Origin: Bretschneidera sinensis
Lineage: Eukaryota > Streptophyta > Magnoliopsida > Brassicales > Akaniaceae
Reading direction: 5' to 3'
Assembly: GCA_023935145.1 (NCBI GenBank)
Contig: CM043698.1
Coordinates: 14,492,001 to 14,556,000 of the forward strand
DNA length: 64,000 nucleotides
Made by a program: the position numbers and the translations under genes
In this document: positions 24,601-35,927 of the stretch, one piece after another
How positions within the stretch are numbered: position 1 is the first letter of the stretch
Layout of the letters: every line of letters begins with the position of its first letter
Notes under the pieces: model-generated
What the model saw: only the letters and a program-made list of their open reading frames with translations
What the model was told of the DNA's origin: nothing
The model's database searches: none

Positions 24601-27600
24601 GGCTGTATAATCTGCAAAGACACAAATAAATAGTTAAAAGGGAAAAAGAGGACAAAATTGTTTAGTGACAACATGAGCATGATACAAGAAAAAAGTTACG
24701 TTTCCAGCATCAAAAGAACAACAGCAATAGTGGAAGAGGAGAAGATACTACAGCAACTACTTACCTCAGGGTCTACAACATTACTAGAACTATTTGCCGC
24801 ATCCAAAATGACTGCAATACCAGCACGATTATTGCTCAGTGTGGCATTTACAATCATCTTGCGGCTGATAGGTACCAGTGTAACAATGTGCAGAACACCC
24901 AATGCATACTGAAGCAAGTCGTGCAGGTAACGCTCTATCGGTGGGGCCTACATGCAAGACCAAAAGTAAATAAAAAGCGAGGAAGCAGAAGAGGAAATCA
25001 AGAGGGAAAGAAAAGTATAATAATGAGTACCTGGCACAATTCTAACATGGTAATATGTCCATTAGAGCCTAAGAATTTCTCAACTGCAGGCCACCGAGTT
25101 CTCACAAACGCAGGACCCAGCTTCCGATCCCTCTGTAACTGAAGAAACACAGCATCCATAGCCTCATTACTAATGTCAAGTGGCTTGTAGGCTGCCCTTA
25201 CACTTGGAATGTTTCGTGTCCCGCTGCGATTACTTTTAATTGGACGAATGGAATCCACAGTCAAAAGAAGATGTGCTCTAAAATATTGCCGCAAAGCAAC
25301 ACAGGTGTGATAAGCTATCTGCTTTTCCGATGACGTCAGTACTTCTGTTGTTGATCGATCATTTCGAAGTGATGCTGAATTAGAGAGGCCTACTGCCCCA
25401 GAATTTACTCCAGATCTTACTGATGCAGCATCATTCAAAAGCCCAAGTAATTTCTGTAAACCATCCTGAGCATCAAATGCATCAAGAACGGCTCTGAAAA
25501 CAAATGCAGCAGCAAAAGATAAGGCTGCATTTTTTCTGGCTTGATCCTGGGGGCACTCAAGCAGCTGGATAGCTAACTCAACCACCTGGCAAACGACATC
25601 TGAAGGAAGCGCGCAAACACGTTCCATAATCCCCTGAAAGAATATATTAGAAAGTGAGAAATCATAGCATAGACAATACGTAAGTTAGTGTCGAAAAGCA
25701 TGCAAGAGTTTTCTAACACCTTAGCACTACATTCCGTTACCTGAAGAGAACCTATAGTAAATAAGCAAGAAGAAAGACCAAAAAACGTTTGAGTGACTCT
25801 TGGGACAGCAAGCAGCTTCTGCATGCCACCCCGATCCACAAACAACGCAGCAAATTTCCGGTGAGCAGCCAAAGCACAAATTAGCTTCATCACATCAGGC
25901 AATAGAGTAGAAACTTTTGATGCTTCTTCATGTTTGGAATTTCGTTGCAATAACGCAAGACAGACATCTACACCCTTTTCATGTAGTACAGGGCCAAGGA
26001 CTTCAACATATTCTCCTAAAGTCTCAAGGCACTGAATGCAGTATTTTTCTCTCAACTGAGCAAGGGCTTCAATGTCTGGGATGAAATAATCTTCAACATC
26101 CTCAATTATTTCTGCTTCCGTGGTACTTAGATTCATTGAATCAGCAGTGACACAACTGGAGTTCCTGTCACCAACCGAGAAGGGGTATTAACATCTCTAA
26201 ACTATAAAGCCGAAAAAAAAACCATAGCTATTATAACCAGAAAAGTCAAATTTTTATAACAATATAAAAAAAGTGAACCTTGAAACTTCAACTGTATTGC
26301 CAGCATCAATAACAGTAGCTGCTGCTATGGAAGCAGCCAAAACTGCAGCATCTTCATTGTTAGTAGCTTTAAATTCCTGACACATGAGTGGCAAACAGTT
26401 AAAAACTGCAGGACTTCAAGAACTATGAAGGAAAAAAACATAAAGAGAGAGAGAGAGTAATGTTGCATACCTCTAAAGCCGCACTCTTGACAACTTCAGC
26501 AGCAGCATCACCAGCTGCTTTCACAGCTTCTGCAGGTGCATTGGCAGCTCTGGCTTCGGCTTCAGCAGCTCTAACTGCTTTCTTTACCAGATCAGAGATG
26601 TCTTTACTTCCAATTCTGCATTCTTGGAAGCAGTCATCATTATCCTCTCTTTCCATTGTCATACCATCAGAATTGAACTTTCCTAAACACTTACTCCCAT
26701 CCGGTACTTTTTTCATATCTAAATTTTTTGACAAACACCTGTCTCTCACACTCCGTCCCTGCCCCAAACGACTGCCAGATCCTGGAGAGGTCAGTGCCTG
26801 TTCATTCTCCATGGCCCCTTCATTCATCCTTCCCTTCCCTCTAGATCTTGACCGGTTCACCCTGCGCCTTGAGGAGTCATCTCTCCCACTTACATCAAAA
26901 TCTCCAAATTTTGTTTTTCCATCACGGATATCCCGACCATACCATCTGTCCTCACCATCAGCATCTACCTCATAGACATCAGCCCCTTCAGCCAACCCAT
27001 CAGGTGGTCCTCCATCATCAATCCAACACTCTCCTCCACGTGCTTGCCAACCAGTTTTTCTCTCCTGGTCCCTTTCAATGGCTTGATTAGCTGAACCTCT
27101 CTCATCTATTATCGTTGGATCTTCTACATGAGCTGTCTCCAGAAGCTGTCGCACCCTACCCCGACCTTCTTCCCGACCTCTTAAAGAGGTAGAACCAGAT
27201 GCATTCTTAATCTCTGTTGAATGGTTGACATCTTTTTGACTTGTACTTGTCCCCCCCAGGACGTGTATACGAAGATAACGCATAAGCTTTGCAGATAATC
27301 CAGATGTCAATACATCTTCCACTACTTGACCACCACTACAACGAATCAACAAATAAGGTCAGCTGAAAGGCTAGCTAAAGATATAAGTATGTATAAAACT
27401 GCAAAATAAACAGATCATGCCTTGTCAAACAGAGAGCGAGAAGTCCAGTAGAATAGGTCTTCAACATTTCAGGATCCGAGGCTTCCTTTCTCTCCAAATC
27501 ATGTTTCCAGTTGCAATCTTCGCCAGAAAACCTGGTATTCTCATCCATTACCCAACGTTTTATACTCTCCAAAACAGGTTCTTCAAAAACATGAGGATAC

Positions 27601-29263
27601 TGCATCCATTTTACCATCAAGTCAACAAATATGCCATGAAGCTTAAAAAACAGTAAAAAGTTAAATTACAGGAAAGAAACAAGCATCTTACAATCCAAGT
27701 CAGTGAACAGCTTAGAAGAAGCCTTGCAGCAGCAGCCTGGATGGAGGTTGAATATCTAGTTTCAGAAAGAAACTTTGAGGATATCAATTCAAAAAATTCA
27801 TCATTCTCCTGCAGATGGAAAGGAAGGAAAGTATTCTGAATGAGGAACCAGCCAGACACTAATCTAAATTGCAACAACATAAAACTTGAGCACATGAAAA
27901 ATGGAAGTCGAGAACCAATTTGGTTACCCGAACTAGGTTACATAGTCGTCCAACATTATGAGAGGCACGACCATTAGTGGAGGAATGACCATTCTCTTCA
28001 ATGTATCTGCACTTGCATATAATGAGAGAGTTAAACTTCTTCAATAGTATATACTTTTACTTGCATAAAAAAATTATTCAAAAGCAAAACACTGAGATAA
28101 CCAGATAACAGGGCCCACTGCAAGAAAACTGCTAGTAGTAAACAGAAATTTTTATAAAAAGCTTAGTTAAACACATCATTGGCACTTACAGGGAAACACG
28201 TGTGGTGAAAAAAATCATCAGCACGTCAAAAATTGATGCAAGCATTCTAATCTCTAGAAAAGGAAAAGACTGATAACACAAGAAAAGTTAAAACTTTAAG
28301 AATCGAAAAAATCAACATGTTCCCTATACAGAACTTTACCTGGGAGATTCTGCTTATAAATAATATCAGTCTTGAGTTACACCCAATATCAGATTTAGGG
28401 AAAAGTAAAATACTAAAATTATGAGGATAAGTAAAGTGGTAATGACTTGCATACCAATTACTAGTAAGTTACAAAAAAATAACAATAATAATGATGATAA
28501 AGCCTAGATATGATATTTCAGAGCTTTCATGTTTTAACATTAATAAAGATGAAACTATAATTGAATTGTGCAATGTTACTCCACCAAGAAAAGAGGGGGA
28601 AAAAGGAGAGATAAAATTGGTATTTGGCACCAAATGGAAGTTATCAGGAAAAGGGCTGAAATTAAAAGGATATAATAGTGTTTTAGTACGTATAGAAATT
28701 ACGTTTAAAAGGCCCAAGTGAGCAACAGAGTATCCAGACCTAAGGAAAAAGAATAGAGAAATATATGCAATAAAAACCCTTTGGGCTTATGAATTCACGT
28801 ATAAACAGAGAATAGAGCACAGAATAACACACAGTGCATGGAAAATTCAAGGGGAAAACGTTAATCGCGTATCAGACATTAACACCAAAAATAAAAAGAA
28901 ATTAGAAGATAAAGGCAAAAAAAGAATATAGAGGGAGAGAGAGGCATACAAGGACTCATAGGTCTCGAGGAGGGAGGAAAGGGCATGGAGGACGGTGGGA
29001 TTAGGGTTATCAGGAGAGGAAGTGATCTTTTCCATCAGCTTCTGCGCCTTCGCTATAAGCTCTTCGTCTTCCTTCTTCGTTTCTTCTTCTTCCTCCTCCT
29101 CCTCCTCTTCTTCTTCATCTTCTTCTCCTCCTTGTTCTTCTTCTCTATTTCCTCTTTCTTCATGAGATTGGGTTTGAGATTCCACCGTCTGATTTGGAGC
29201 TTGGGTTTGGGTTTGGGTTTGGGTTTGCCCTTGGGTCAATGATTCCTCCATGCCCGCCTCCAT
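9641..29263 (-). CDS. DCAF1: DCAF1: DDB1- and CUL4-associated factor 1
   Basis: Substrate receptor that bridges targets to nuclear CUL4-DDB1 E3 ubiquitin ligases. Exons from the start codon: 28950-29263, 27928-28006, 27692-27808, 27421-27599, 26471-27335, 26279-26376, 25741-26164, 25031-25633, 24765-24947, 24057-24611, 15928-16038, 12222-12340, 10489-12106, 9641-10333. They sum to 5958 nt (1985 codons plus stop) and every junction keeps frame. Visible domains: acidic, TQ-repeat-rich N-terminus (1-90); helical armadillo-like region (about 150-1140); LisH ([20 protein letters not shown], about 1216-1245); WD40 repeats from about 1555, with the DDB1-contact motif WDLR at 1763-1766; very acidic Asp/Glu tail (about 1890-1985). 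Length is close to that of the Arabidopsis protein. Intron 4 has a GC donor. Introns 10 (8 kb) and 11 (3.6 kb) are swollen by transposons and repeats. The frame is undamaged, so the gene is probably functional. Confidence 0.95.
12635..15543. repeat. Tandem array of four ~725-bp units in DCAF1 intron 11
   Basis: The word TTGAAATGTTGAGAGAT starts at 12635, 13361, 14095 and 14820, and the fourth copy ends near 15543, so unit lengths are 726, 734, 725 and about 722. Copies are nearly identical over their length, including CTACAGGGCATAAAACTGCA and AGATTCCATCTAGCACA. Copies 2 and 4 share a short insertion (AGCCCAT region, near 13997 and 15447) that copies 1 and 3 lack. Open frames of about 80 residues recur in each copy on the minus strand. 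I regard them as non-coding by-products, since they have no recognised domain and sit inside an intron. Confidence 0.95.
16892..16907 (+). repeat. Left target-site duplication of the intronic LINE
   Basis: TAGTTTTCCATCCTCT here is identical to 22662-22677 and brackets the LINE exactly, with the A-tail ending just before the right copy. Confidence 0.9.
17108..18720 (+). pseudogene. LINE ORF1 remains
   Basis: Broken frames encode segments such as [20 protein letters not shown] and [19 protein letters not shown] long Ser/Val-rich, low-complexity stretch (18070-18560) follows, with no clear domain. Position ahead of ORF2 and the general style fit the nucleic-acid-binding ORF1 of plant L1 elements, often annotated with DUF4283. 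No zinc-knuckle was found with confidence. Several stops interrupt the frame, for example near 17250 and 17513. Confidence 0.6.
18990..22515 (+). pseudogene. LINE ORF2: endonuclease and reverse transcriptase, broken
   Basis: The N-terminus is an AP-like endonuclease ([25 protein letters not shown]), followed by the linker with [12 protein letters not shown]. The reverse transcriptase shows GPDGF near 20330, [19 protein letters not shown] near 20460, RGLRQG near 20870 and the catalytic motif LLADDIVVF near 21010. The C-terminal zinc-binding region of plant LINE reverse transcriptases ([18 protein letters not shown]) is near 22230-22290. At least six in-frame stops and some frameshifts are visible, e.g. 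at 19341, 20420, 20618 and 20950. Together these domains would nick target DNA and copy the RNA in place. Confidence 0.85.
22662..22677 (+). repeat. Right target-site duplication of the intronic LINE
   Basis: A perfect copy of 16892-16907, directly after the A-tail. Confidence 0.9.
22830..23765 (-). mobile_element. Internal fragment of a second LINE in DCAF1 intron 10
   Basis: Minus-strand frames read [41 protein letters not shown] and [19 protein letters not shown], then [24 protein letters not shown]. This is the region after the reverse transcriptase of an ORF2 of the same general type as the LINE at 16908-22661. Frameshifts separate the pieces. Neither a 5' end nor an A-tail was found, so both ends are lost or unrecognisable. 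Confidence 0.8.
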
Positions 29264-31211
29264 TTATATACAAACTAATCAGACTAAGAGAGAATGACTG
29301 ATAAAATTATGCTCTGCCTCTACGTAAACACGTAACTATTGTGGATGAATTTGGGGATTATGTGTTTCTGTATAAAATATATATATACCTATTGTAGTTT
29401 GAGAGGAGAGCGAGAAAGGGAAGACGAGACAACGAAAGAGGAGACTCTGCGTTTGATGTTTAGCATTTTATAATTTAATTTAGTTGCGATGGAGGGCTTC
29501 ATGGTTATGGTTGCGGTTGCGGTTGCGGTTGCGGGGAGTTTTGTGTAAAATGGGTCCGAAGCTTCTTAAAATACCCAACCATTTTATCATTCGACCGGCA
29601 CTGGTAGTGCTACAAGTTGCTAACCCTAACCCCTTCTGGGTTGCAAGTAATTTTGATTTGGATATACTAACATTGATGCAGTGCCTTCTGAACTTTTAAA
29701 GGCCCGTATTGATACGGCATCGTTTAGAAATTGTAAGCAGCCGGCGTACAAGATGCCTTAGTTGGCCCAATATCTGCACCTTGGTTGTTTGATTCTTAGG
29801 CCGGGTTCCTTTAAAAAAAAACTTCTTAGGTTGGGTTTGAGCTGGATTTTTAAGGTCTAAATCTAAACCAATAGGCTAGGTTAGGTCGAGCCAATTTTTC
29901 GTTGAGTTTATTTTAATTTTTTTAGTTTCATTGGTTGGTTTACGAAAATCACACTAATTAAACGTCAATCAAACTGAAGTTTAACATAATCTATATTTAC
30001 TTTATTATAATTTGTAAGCCTATAAAAACCTCATTTAACTAACTTTGATTGTTAACTTTTGATAGCAATTTAAAATTACTAAATTTCTCATATATAAATA
30101 GTAGTTTCTTTTTTCTTGTTAAATTGAAATTTAATTTTTCTCTCTTCTCAATCAATTCAAAAAAAGCCAAACTTACTAATCGTAATTTCGCATAAACAAT
30201 CCTATCTCTTTTTTTACTTTCTTGATTTGAGGTTGCTTCACTAACATAGGATAACAATTAATTGCACTTTTTATCCATTGATTAGTGGTTGGAATACGAA
30301 GTACTCTAACTTGAATCGGAAGAAAGCTTATATTGTTTGTTGGGTCACTTTATCATATGTTCAGGTAATGTCATTTTTATGTTTTTTTTATTTAATTGTT
30401 ATATTTAAAGAAACTTGTAGATGTCAAATTCAAAATATATTAATTCAAAAATGAAATGAAGTCTTCCATCAAAATTCGAAAAGCTGTGAACAATTTTATT
30501 GATTAGAGGTCAAATTACAAAACTTTTGTTGCAAAGAGAGAATAATTTGATTAATTATCATGGTTTTTGGATGTTAAGAAAATTATAAATAATATTTATC
30601 TTGCTTTGAGTTTTATAAGAAAGATATGTTATTCCTTTCAAAATTCCCCTCCCCTCTTAAAATGAAGTGAAAAGCGTTATTTATAAGCAATTAGCATATT
30701 TCTATTTGGCAAGAAAAATCATTGCTTGCAACAAATATTTTTTATAACAGTAAATTCACGTCATTTTATTTTATGTATCTCTCACATAATCTTTAATTAA
30801 TTTAAAAAAAACAATTAATTTGTTAAAAGTGTGTGATTCACCATCATTTTTATTATCCACGAAGCTTAAAACACATGACAGGATATATTTTTCATACCAT
30901 GTTAATCTAGGTAAACTAACCCCAAATGCCAATATGCTAGACCTCACAAATTAGGAGCAGAATCACTTGCAATGCTCAATCAAGTGCTGGTTTGTCAAAA
31001 GAAAAAAAAAATGAAGACTAGAAGTGTGCTTTTAAGCAGGGACATAATCGAGCAGGTCTATATTAGACTTGAGCTCAAATTCACCAAACTAAATTGGTAA
31101 AAGTTAGGCCCATAAATATTTTACAGAATCCATTTAAAGAAAAAAGAATTTTTTTTTTCTTTTGTTCTCCAAATATAGAGAAATTTGAGCATTGATTAGA
31201 GAGGGTGAGAT

Positions 31212-31249
<38 letters not shown>

Positions 31250-31893
31250 TGTTTTTCATTTAAATCAATTTTAAATGAAGTTTTTTTTCTTCAAAATTTA
31301 TCAAAAACTTAATTAAATCAAATCAAACAAGTTATTAATTGATGTTTTAATTGTTATTTAATGAAATTTAATAAGGTTTAATTCAATATTTTCTTAGATC
31401 AAGTCTAAAACATTAATTTTAAATTTATTCAAAATTTTATTGATAATTTTATAAAATTTTACTAATAACGTTAATATAAAACTTATAAAATAATATTATT
31501 AATAAAAAAAATTAAATTATCAATAAAATTTCGTGTTAAAATAAGATCGAGAATTCAACTGGTATTGACCGGATATAAAAGAATTTATGATTAGTTGCTT
31601 TAGAAAAGTATAGGCCCGGACCTGATGTAGTAGGCTTAGGCCCACGCATTGACTGTTTTGACTCTTGGTCGCAGCCAAGACTCGAGAGCAGGAGGCAACC
31701 ATGTTGCATTGTGATCTGAATTTGATCTCATCTGGTAGAAATTGTGATTAATCACAAGGAAGGAGGAGAAGAAGAACACAACTGTCATCTCAGGCTCAAC
31801 TCATTAACTGGGCAGACTATGCAATGTCCATATTCCCATTCTTTTCATTTCTCCATTGCTAATGTAAGGATTAACTCAGTTTCAATCTTTCAG
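29264..31893. other. Intergenic region between divergent DCAF1 and EndoV genes
   Basis: About 2.6 kb, AT-rich, with no convincing gene. It should contain the DCAF1 promoter and 5' UTR (minus strand, right of 29263) and the EndoV promoter or first exon (plus, about 31690-31880). A short GGTTGC tandem run lies near 29505-29535 and a (TA)n run at 31217-31245. An upstream exon of EndoV ending before the AG at 31892-31893 is likely but was not identified. Confidence 0.5.
31217..31245. repeat. (TA)n microsatellite
   Basis: About 14 uninterrupted TA dinucleotides in AT-rich intergenic DNA. Confidence 0.95.
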
Positions 31894-34849
31894 GGTTCAA
31901 GCTATGCTGAAGAAGAAACTGATCACTGACGATGATTTCCCATGGAAATTACCCCTACCCACATCCTCCTATTCTTCATTTTCATACACACAAACAGAAA
32001 AGAAAAAAGAAAAAGAAGGGAGAGGAGAGGAGGTGTTAAAAAGTATGTGGGTGGTGTTGATATGCGCTTCTCAAAGCAAGATCCTTCCATCGCATGTGGG
32101 TGCCTCGTGGTTTTGGAGCTCCCCACTCCGCGTCTAGTCTACCATGACTACTCTTCTGTCAGACTTCAGGTCCCTTATGTCCCTGGCTTCCTTGCCTTCC
32201 GCGAGGTACCTCCCTCGTTATCTTCTTCATTTTTTTTCTCAATTCAATATTTCTACTCTCATTCTTGCTTCTATGCTTATTTGATTACCATTCTTGCAAC
32301 GTGACACAAGAGTTTTCACTTTTTGATTTACTAATTTATTGCTCTTTTTCTTCCAGGCACCGGTCCTTCTGCAACTCTTGGATAACACGAAGAAGAATCA
32401 TAATCCTTTCTCCCTACGGGTATTTGTTTGTTACCATTTACAAACCCTTTTTCTGAAGACGCCTATTTGGTTTTGGATGAATAAAACTATCTTTCCTTTT
32501 TTTATTATGAACTATACCATATATCTTGCTCATGCATGTTGAAATTGTTCATTTTGCCACACAGAATAACCTTGTCCATTAGTATATTATGCTCTTCCAT
32601 GTGCTTCAGTTTATATGAAAGTTTCTACTAGTTGACTCAACTAATGTTGTATCTGATTCTGAGAAACTCTAGTAGCATTTTAGTTTTTTTTTCTTTTGAT
32701 AAATAGGATTTTAGTTTTTATTACCTCACACTAAATTCAAGTTAATATGTATCGTACTATTCTATCTATTATGAAAATTTTCCCGGTATTTGTGCTTTCA
32801 AACTTTAAAATCAAATCCCTAACAGTTGCTAGTTTTTTATATCAACGGGTATTAACTGTTGATGGCAATGGATTACTTCATCCTAGAGGTAAGTTATTGG
32901 GCAAATTTCATTGGAATAACCTTGAATACAAATCTCAGTAAAGAAATTTTATCTTATTTCTCTTATAATTTAGAGCTATGTAGAGGAAGAACATTTGCTT
33001 AACTCAATTCTTCAGGAAAAAATGAAGTATTTTTCTTGAAATTTATGAAATGTTCTTTTCCACATTCATTTATCATGGAAACAACATGAACTGTTATATC
33101 CTGGACCTTGGTCAGTTGACTTGTCTTATGCATGTTTGGTCCATTTGGGAAAAGTTTTTAAACCATGAACTTTCTTGTACAGGTTTTGGCTTGGCCTGTC
33201 ATCCAGGTGTTCTGGCTAATCTTCCCACCATTGGGATTGGAAAGAATGGGAGTTTGGAGTTAAGAGCATGTTTGGTAAGCTCAATGAAACATGCATTGGA
33301 ATCAAAATCATATTGAATAGGATTTCAGTTCAATGTAATTTCGGTTCCATAGGATGTTTAATTTAATGTACCAAACACGTTCTTAATTCAATTCTTAAGA
33401 CCTATTATTATCCTTTTAACTGCGGTCAATGTATTGAACCGGTTTTTCCAATTTCACCGAATAATCTTTCTAGTTTCTTTGGTCATTTCAAATTAAACCC
33501 TGTCAAACATCATGCTTCCTACTTGAGAACTCGATCCTATATTTCTATCCTATACATGAGATCATGTTGAAGTTGTTACTTTGATATATTTCAGCTTCAT
33601 CACGTGGATGGTCTTACTCAATCAGGAGTGAGACAGCTTCTTGAAGACAAAGAAAACAGAACTAAGTATGTTATCACTTTGACAGGAAAGTTTGGTTTCA
33701 TATGGGGAGTGGTAAGATATGCACGAATTTTTGCTCTCCTTGAGCCAATATTTGAATCTCAGCGTGATAAAAGTATGCTTTCAGAGCGAACTCTCAGGGA
33801 GAAAATGAACTGTTTCGCTGACCCAAAATCTTTGGCTCAGTTGATACAAGGCACTCTTTGATTGCTAACCTTTTATGCTATCAATAAGGACACTATCATG
33901 ATTGGTATAATGGATAATAAACCTATACAGCCCTTGTAGGGAGACCTTGCACTTCTTGGAAGTGCTAAATCTTGCCATAGGTCTTCTAGTCCTGGCCACG
34001 TGACATTGATTAATAAATCACATCCCGTCTCCTGTATGTTGTACATACTTTTATTGTTGGTATAGGAAATGAATGACGCTATTTTAAAATGGATACGCTA
34101 AATATTGTTGCAACACTCAGAAGTTTCCATGAACAGTTCCTCTAGCCTGTAGGGTATTGAAAATAGCATCAACTTACTGCTAAAATGGTGTTCTTTCCAT
34201 TTTTTTTATTTCCAAATGTTTGGTTATGGCTTTATGCTTGAAATTTATCTGGTTTTTTAACAGGTGATGAAATCAACTCTGGACTCATTGAAGCCTATAT
34301 TTATTTCGGATGGTAACCGTGTATCACTTGACACTACCATCATGATTGTTAAAATGACTTGCAAGTATTGTGTGCCAGAGCCTATCTGACAGGTAAAACA
34401 CAATCCTTCTTTTTCAGCCAACAATCCATAACTGCTTAAAAACTTTGAAAATGAACTTATTAATTATGAGGCCTTCTATCTATTTAATATGATGGATTTT
34501 GTATTGAACCTAACACAAATAACATAGGTCAAGTTGTAATCAGGTTACTGTTTTGTTGACTAAGTTAATAAATATGCCACCGAGTCTTTCAAAAGTACCC
34601 ACTGTATTGTTGCTGTTAGTTTTAACTTTTAAAATATAATATGGCTGTTCACAGCAACTTAGGTGATGTTTACTGCTGGATTTAAGCTTGATTAAGTCCA
34701 GCCCAAACGTCGCCTTACTGTTGACTGTGAAAAGTATAATGACTGTTATGTGAAGGCTCTGGTGATGTGATGTTTACTTTCAGGCTTTATCTTTATTTCA
34801 AATGCAGGCTGATATAAAATCAAGTGACTACCTCCAAAAGCATCAATGA
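31894..34849 (+). pseudogene. Endonuclease V (inosine-specific nuclease), probable pseudogene
   Basis: Seven blocks match the family in order: 31894-32205 (LKKKLITDDDFPWKLP, GGVDMRFSKQDPS, VPYVPGFLAFRE), 32357-32419 (APVLLQLLDNTKKN), 32849-32888 (VLTVDGNGLLHPRG), 33183-33247 (FGLACHPGVLANLPTIGIGKN), 33595-33711 (LHHVDGLTQSGVRQLL), 34264-34392 and 34808-34849. Block phases fit a once-normal gene. Endonuclease V cuts near deaminated adenine (inosine) in nucleic acids; the metal-binding Asp motifs GGVD and VDGNG remain. Four lesions are visible: a frame slip at the A-run 32038-32042; the acceptor before 32849 reads GG instead of AG; the donor after 33247 reads GG instead of GT; and TGA at 34387-34389 cuts off the last ~15 residues. 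Any one could be a sequencing error or tolerated, but together they argue for loss of function. The first exon is not identified. Confidence 0.85.
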
Positions 34850-35242
34850 GAATTTTAGAATGATGCGACTGCTCAAATCTGGTGGGTTCTCTTTTTCTCA
34901 TTCTTCTAATTTCTCTTTTCCTTCTTAATTACAAGAAACCACTGATGAGTTAGAACATGGGAATATTCAGACTTCTTTCAAGTATGTATGATATGAGATC
35001 ATAGATTGGGGTTCATACTTTCATATTCTTCATTACAGTAGTAGAAATGCTATGATTTTCAGATTGGTTCTGCTAAAAGTTAGCTTAGATAGTTTTACTA
35101 TGCAGCAGGATACAAGTTACTATATTCCTCTACTGATTTTTGAACTGTCAGTATACACGGTAAGACAGGGAACATCCCACACTTAGATAGGAATGATTTC
35201 CCGGATATCGTTTGCATGTGCTCCAAAGGAAGGTGTCTACAC
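34850..35242. other. Region between EndoV and the chromovirus
   Basis: AT-rich sequence, probably the 3' UTR and downstream flank of the EndoV gene. I see no gene or repeat in it. Confidence 0.5.
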
Positions 35243-35914
35243 TGTCACAGTCCTAGCCCTTTCCCTTAAAGGCGTAGGTCCGTGCGGCACTTGTCTTGGT
35301 CCCCCAAGCAAGTCAGCCTAGCTCACTCGGGTAGCTTTAAGGCTTGCACACTCTGCAAGCAAAAAAGAACATATTAGCCACAAAATGATATCACATACCA
35401 ATCAAAGGATCATGCAACAATGAATACAGGCGAGGTGTGACAAGCCCTTAGCAAGCAACAAGCGACGTGCCCAGGGGCGCACACCAACTTTAAGCAACAC
35501 ACACCACACACGGGCGTGCCTCGGGGCACACGCCTAGATCACTAAGCACATACGAGCCAAAATAGACAATAACACATAACCAACTCTAGGCATATAAATG
35601 CATAAAAGCTTCATTAATATAAGCATTTTACAAGCACGTTGTTGGGGCAGGGAGCACTACCAAGCAACCAGTAGGACAACATACTTAATCATGACCAATA
35701 AATAACTTACTCACCCTCCTAAAAAGTCTAAAGTCATTTGAAGCTCTAACAGGAGGAAACATTACTTATGCTTGAGCCATCATACTTCTGAAAATACAAA
35801 ATAAAAGAAAATAAAGAATTACAAAATTGCCATTAGGCACCGACACTTCCAAGAGGCACATGACGTGCTACCATGGGCATGGTACAAGGCCCTGGACAAG
35901 CACGGATCGTGACA
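35243..35914 (-). repeat. 3' LTR of the chromovirus
   Basis: 672 bp, TGTCACAGTC to CGTGACA. It aligns along its length with 40402-41069. In the first 120 bases I count roughly ten differences, most of them transitions, so the insertion is not recent. Confidence 0.93.
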
Positions 35915-35927
35915 TTCTCCCTCACTT
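35915..35927 (-). other. Polypurine tract of the chromovirus
   Basis: On the minus strand the purine-rich run AGTGAGGGAGAA directly abuts the 3' LTR, the usual plus-strand primer position. Confidence 0.7.

Noticed and set aside
28847..29242. Plus-strand ORF rich in Phe and Leu opposite DCAF1 exon 1
   Set aside because: It is the complement of the Glu-rich N-terminus of DCAF1, not a membrane protein gene.
29505..29535. GGTTGC tandem run read as a possible telomere-like or regulatory repeat
   Set aside because: It is too short and does not match the plant telomere unit; simple-sequence slippage is sufficient.
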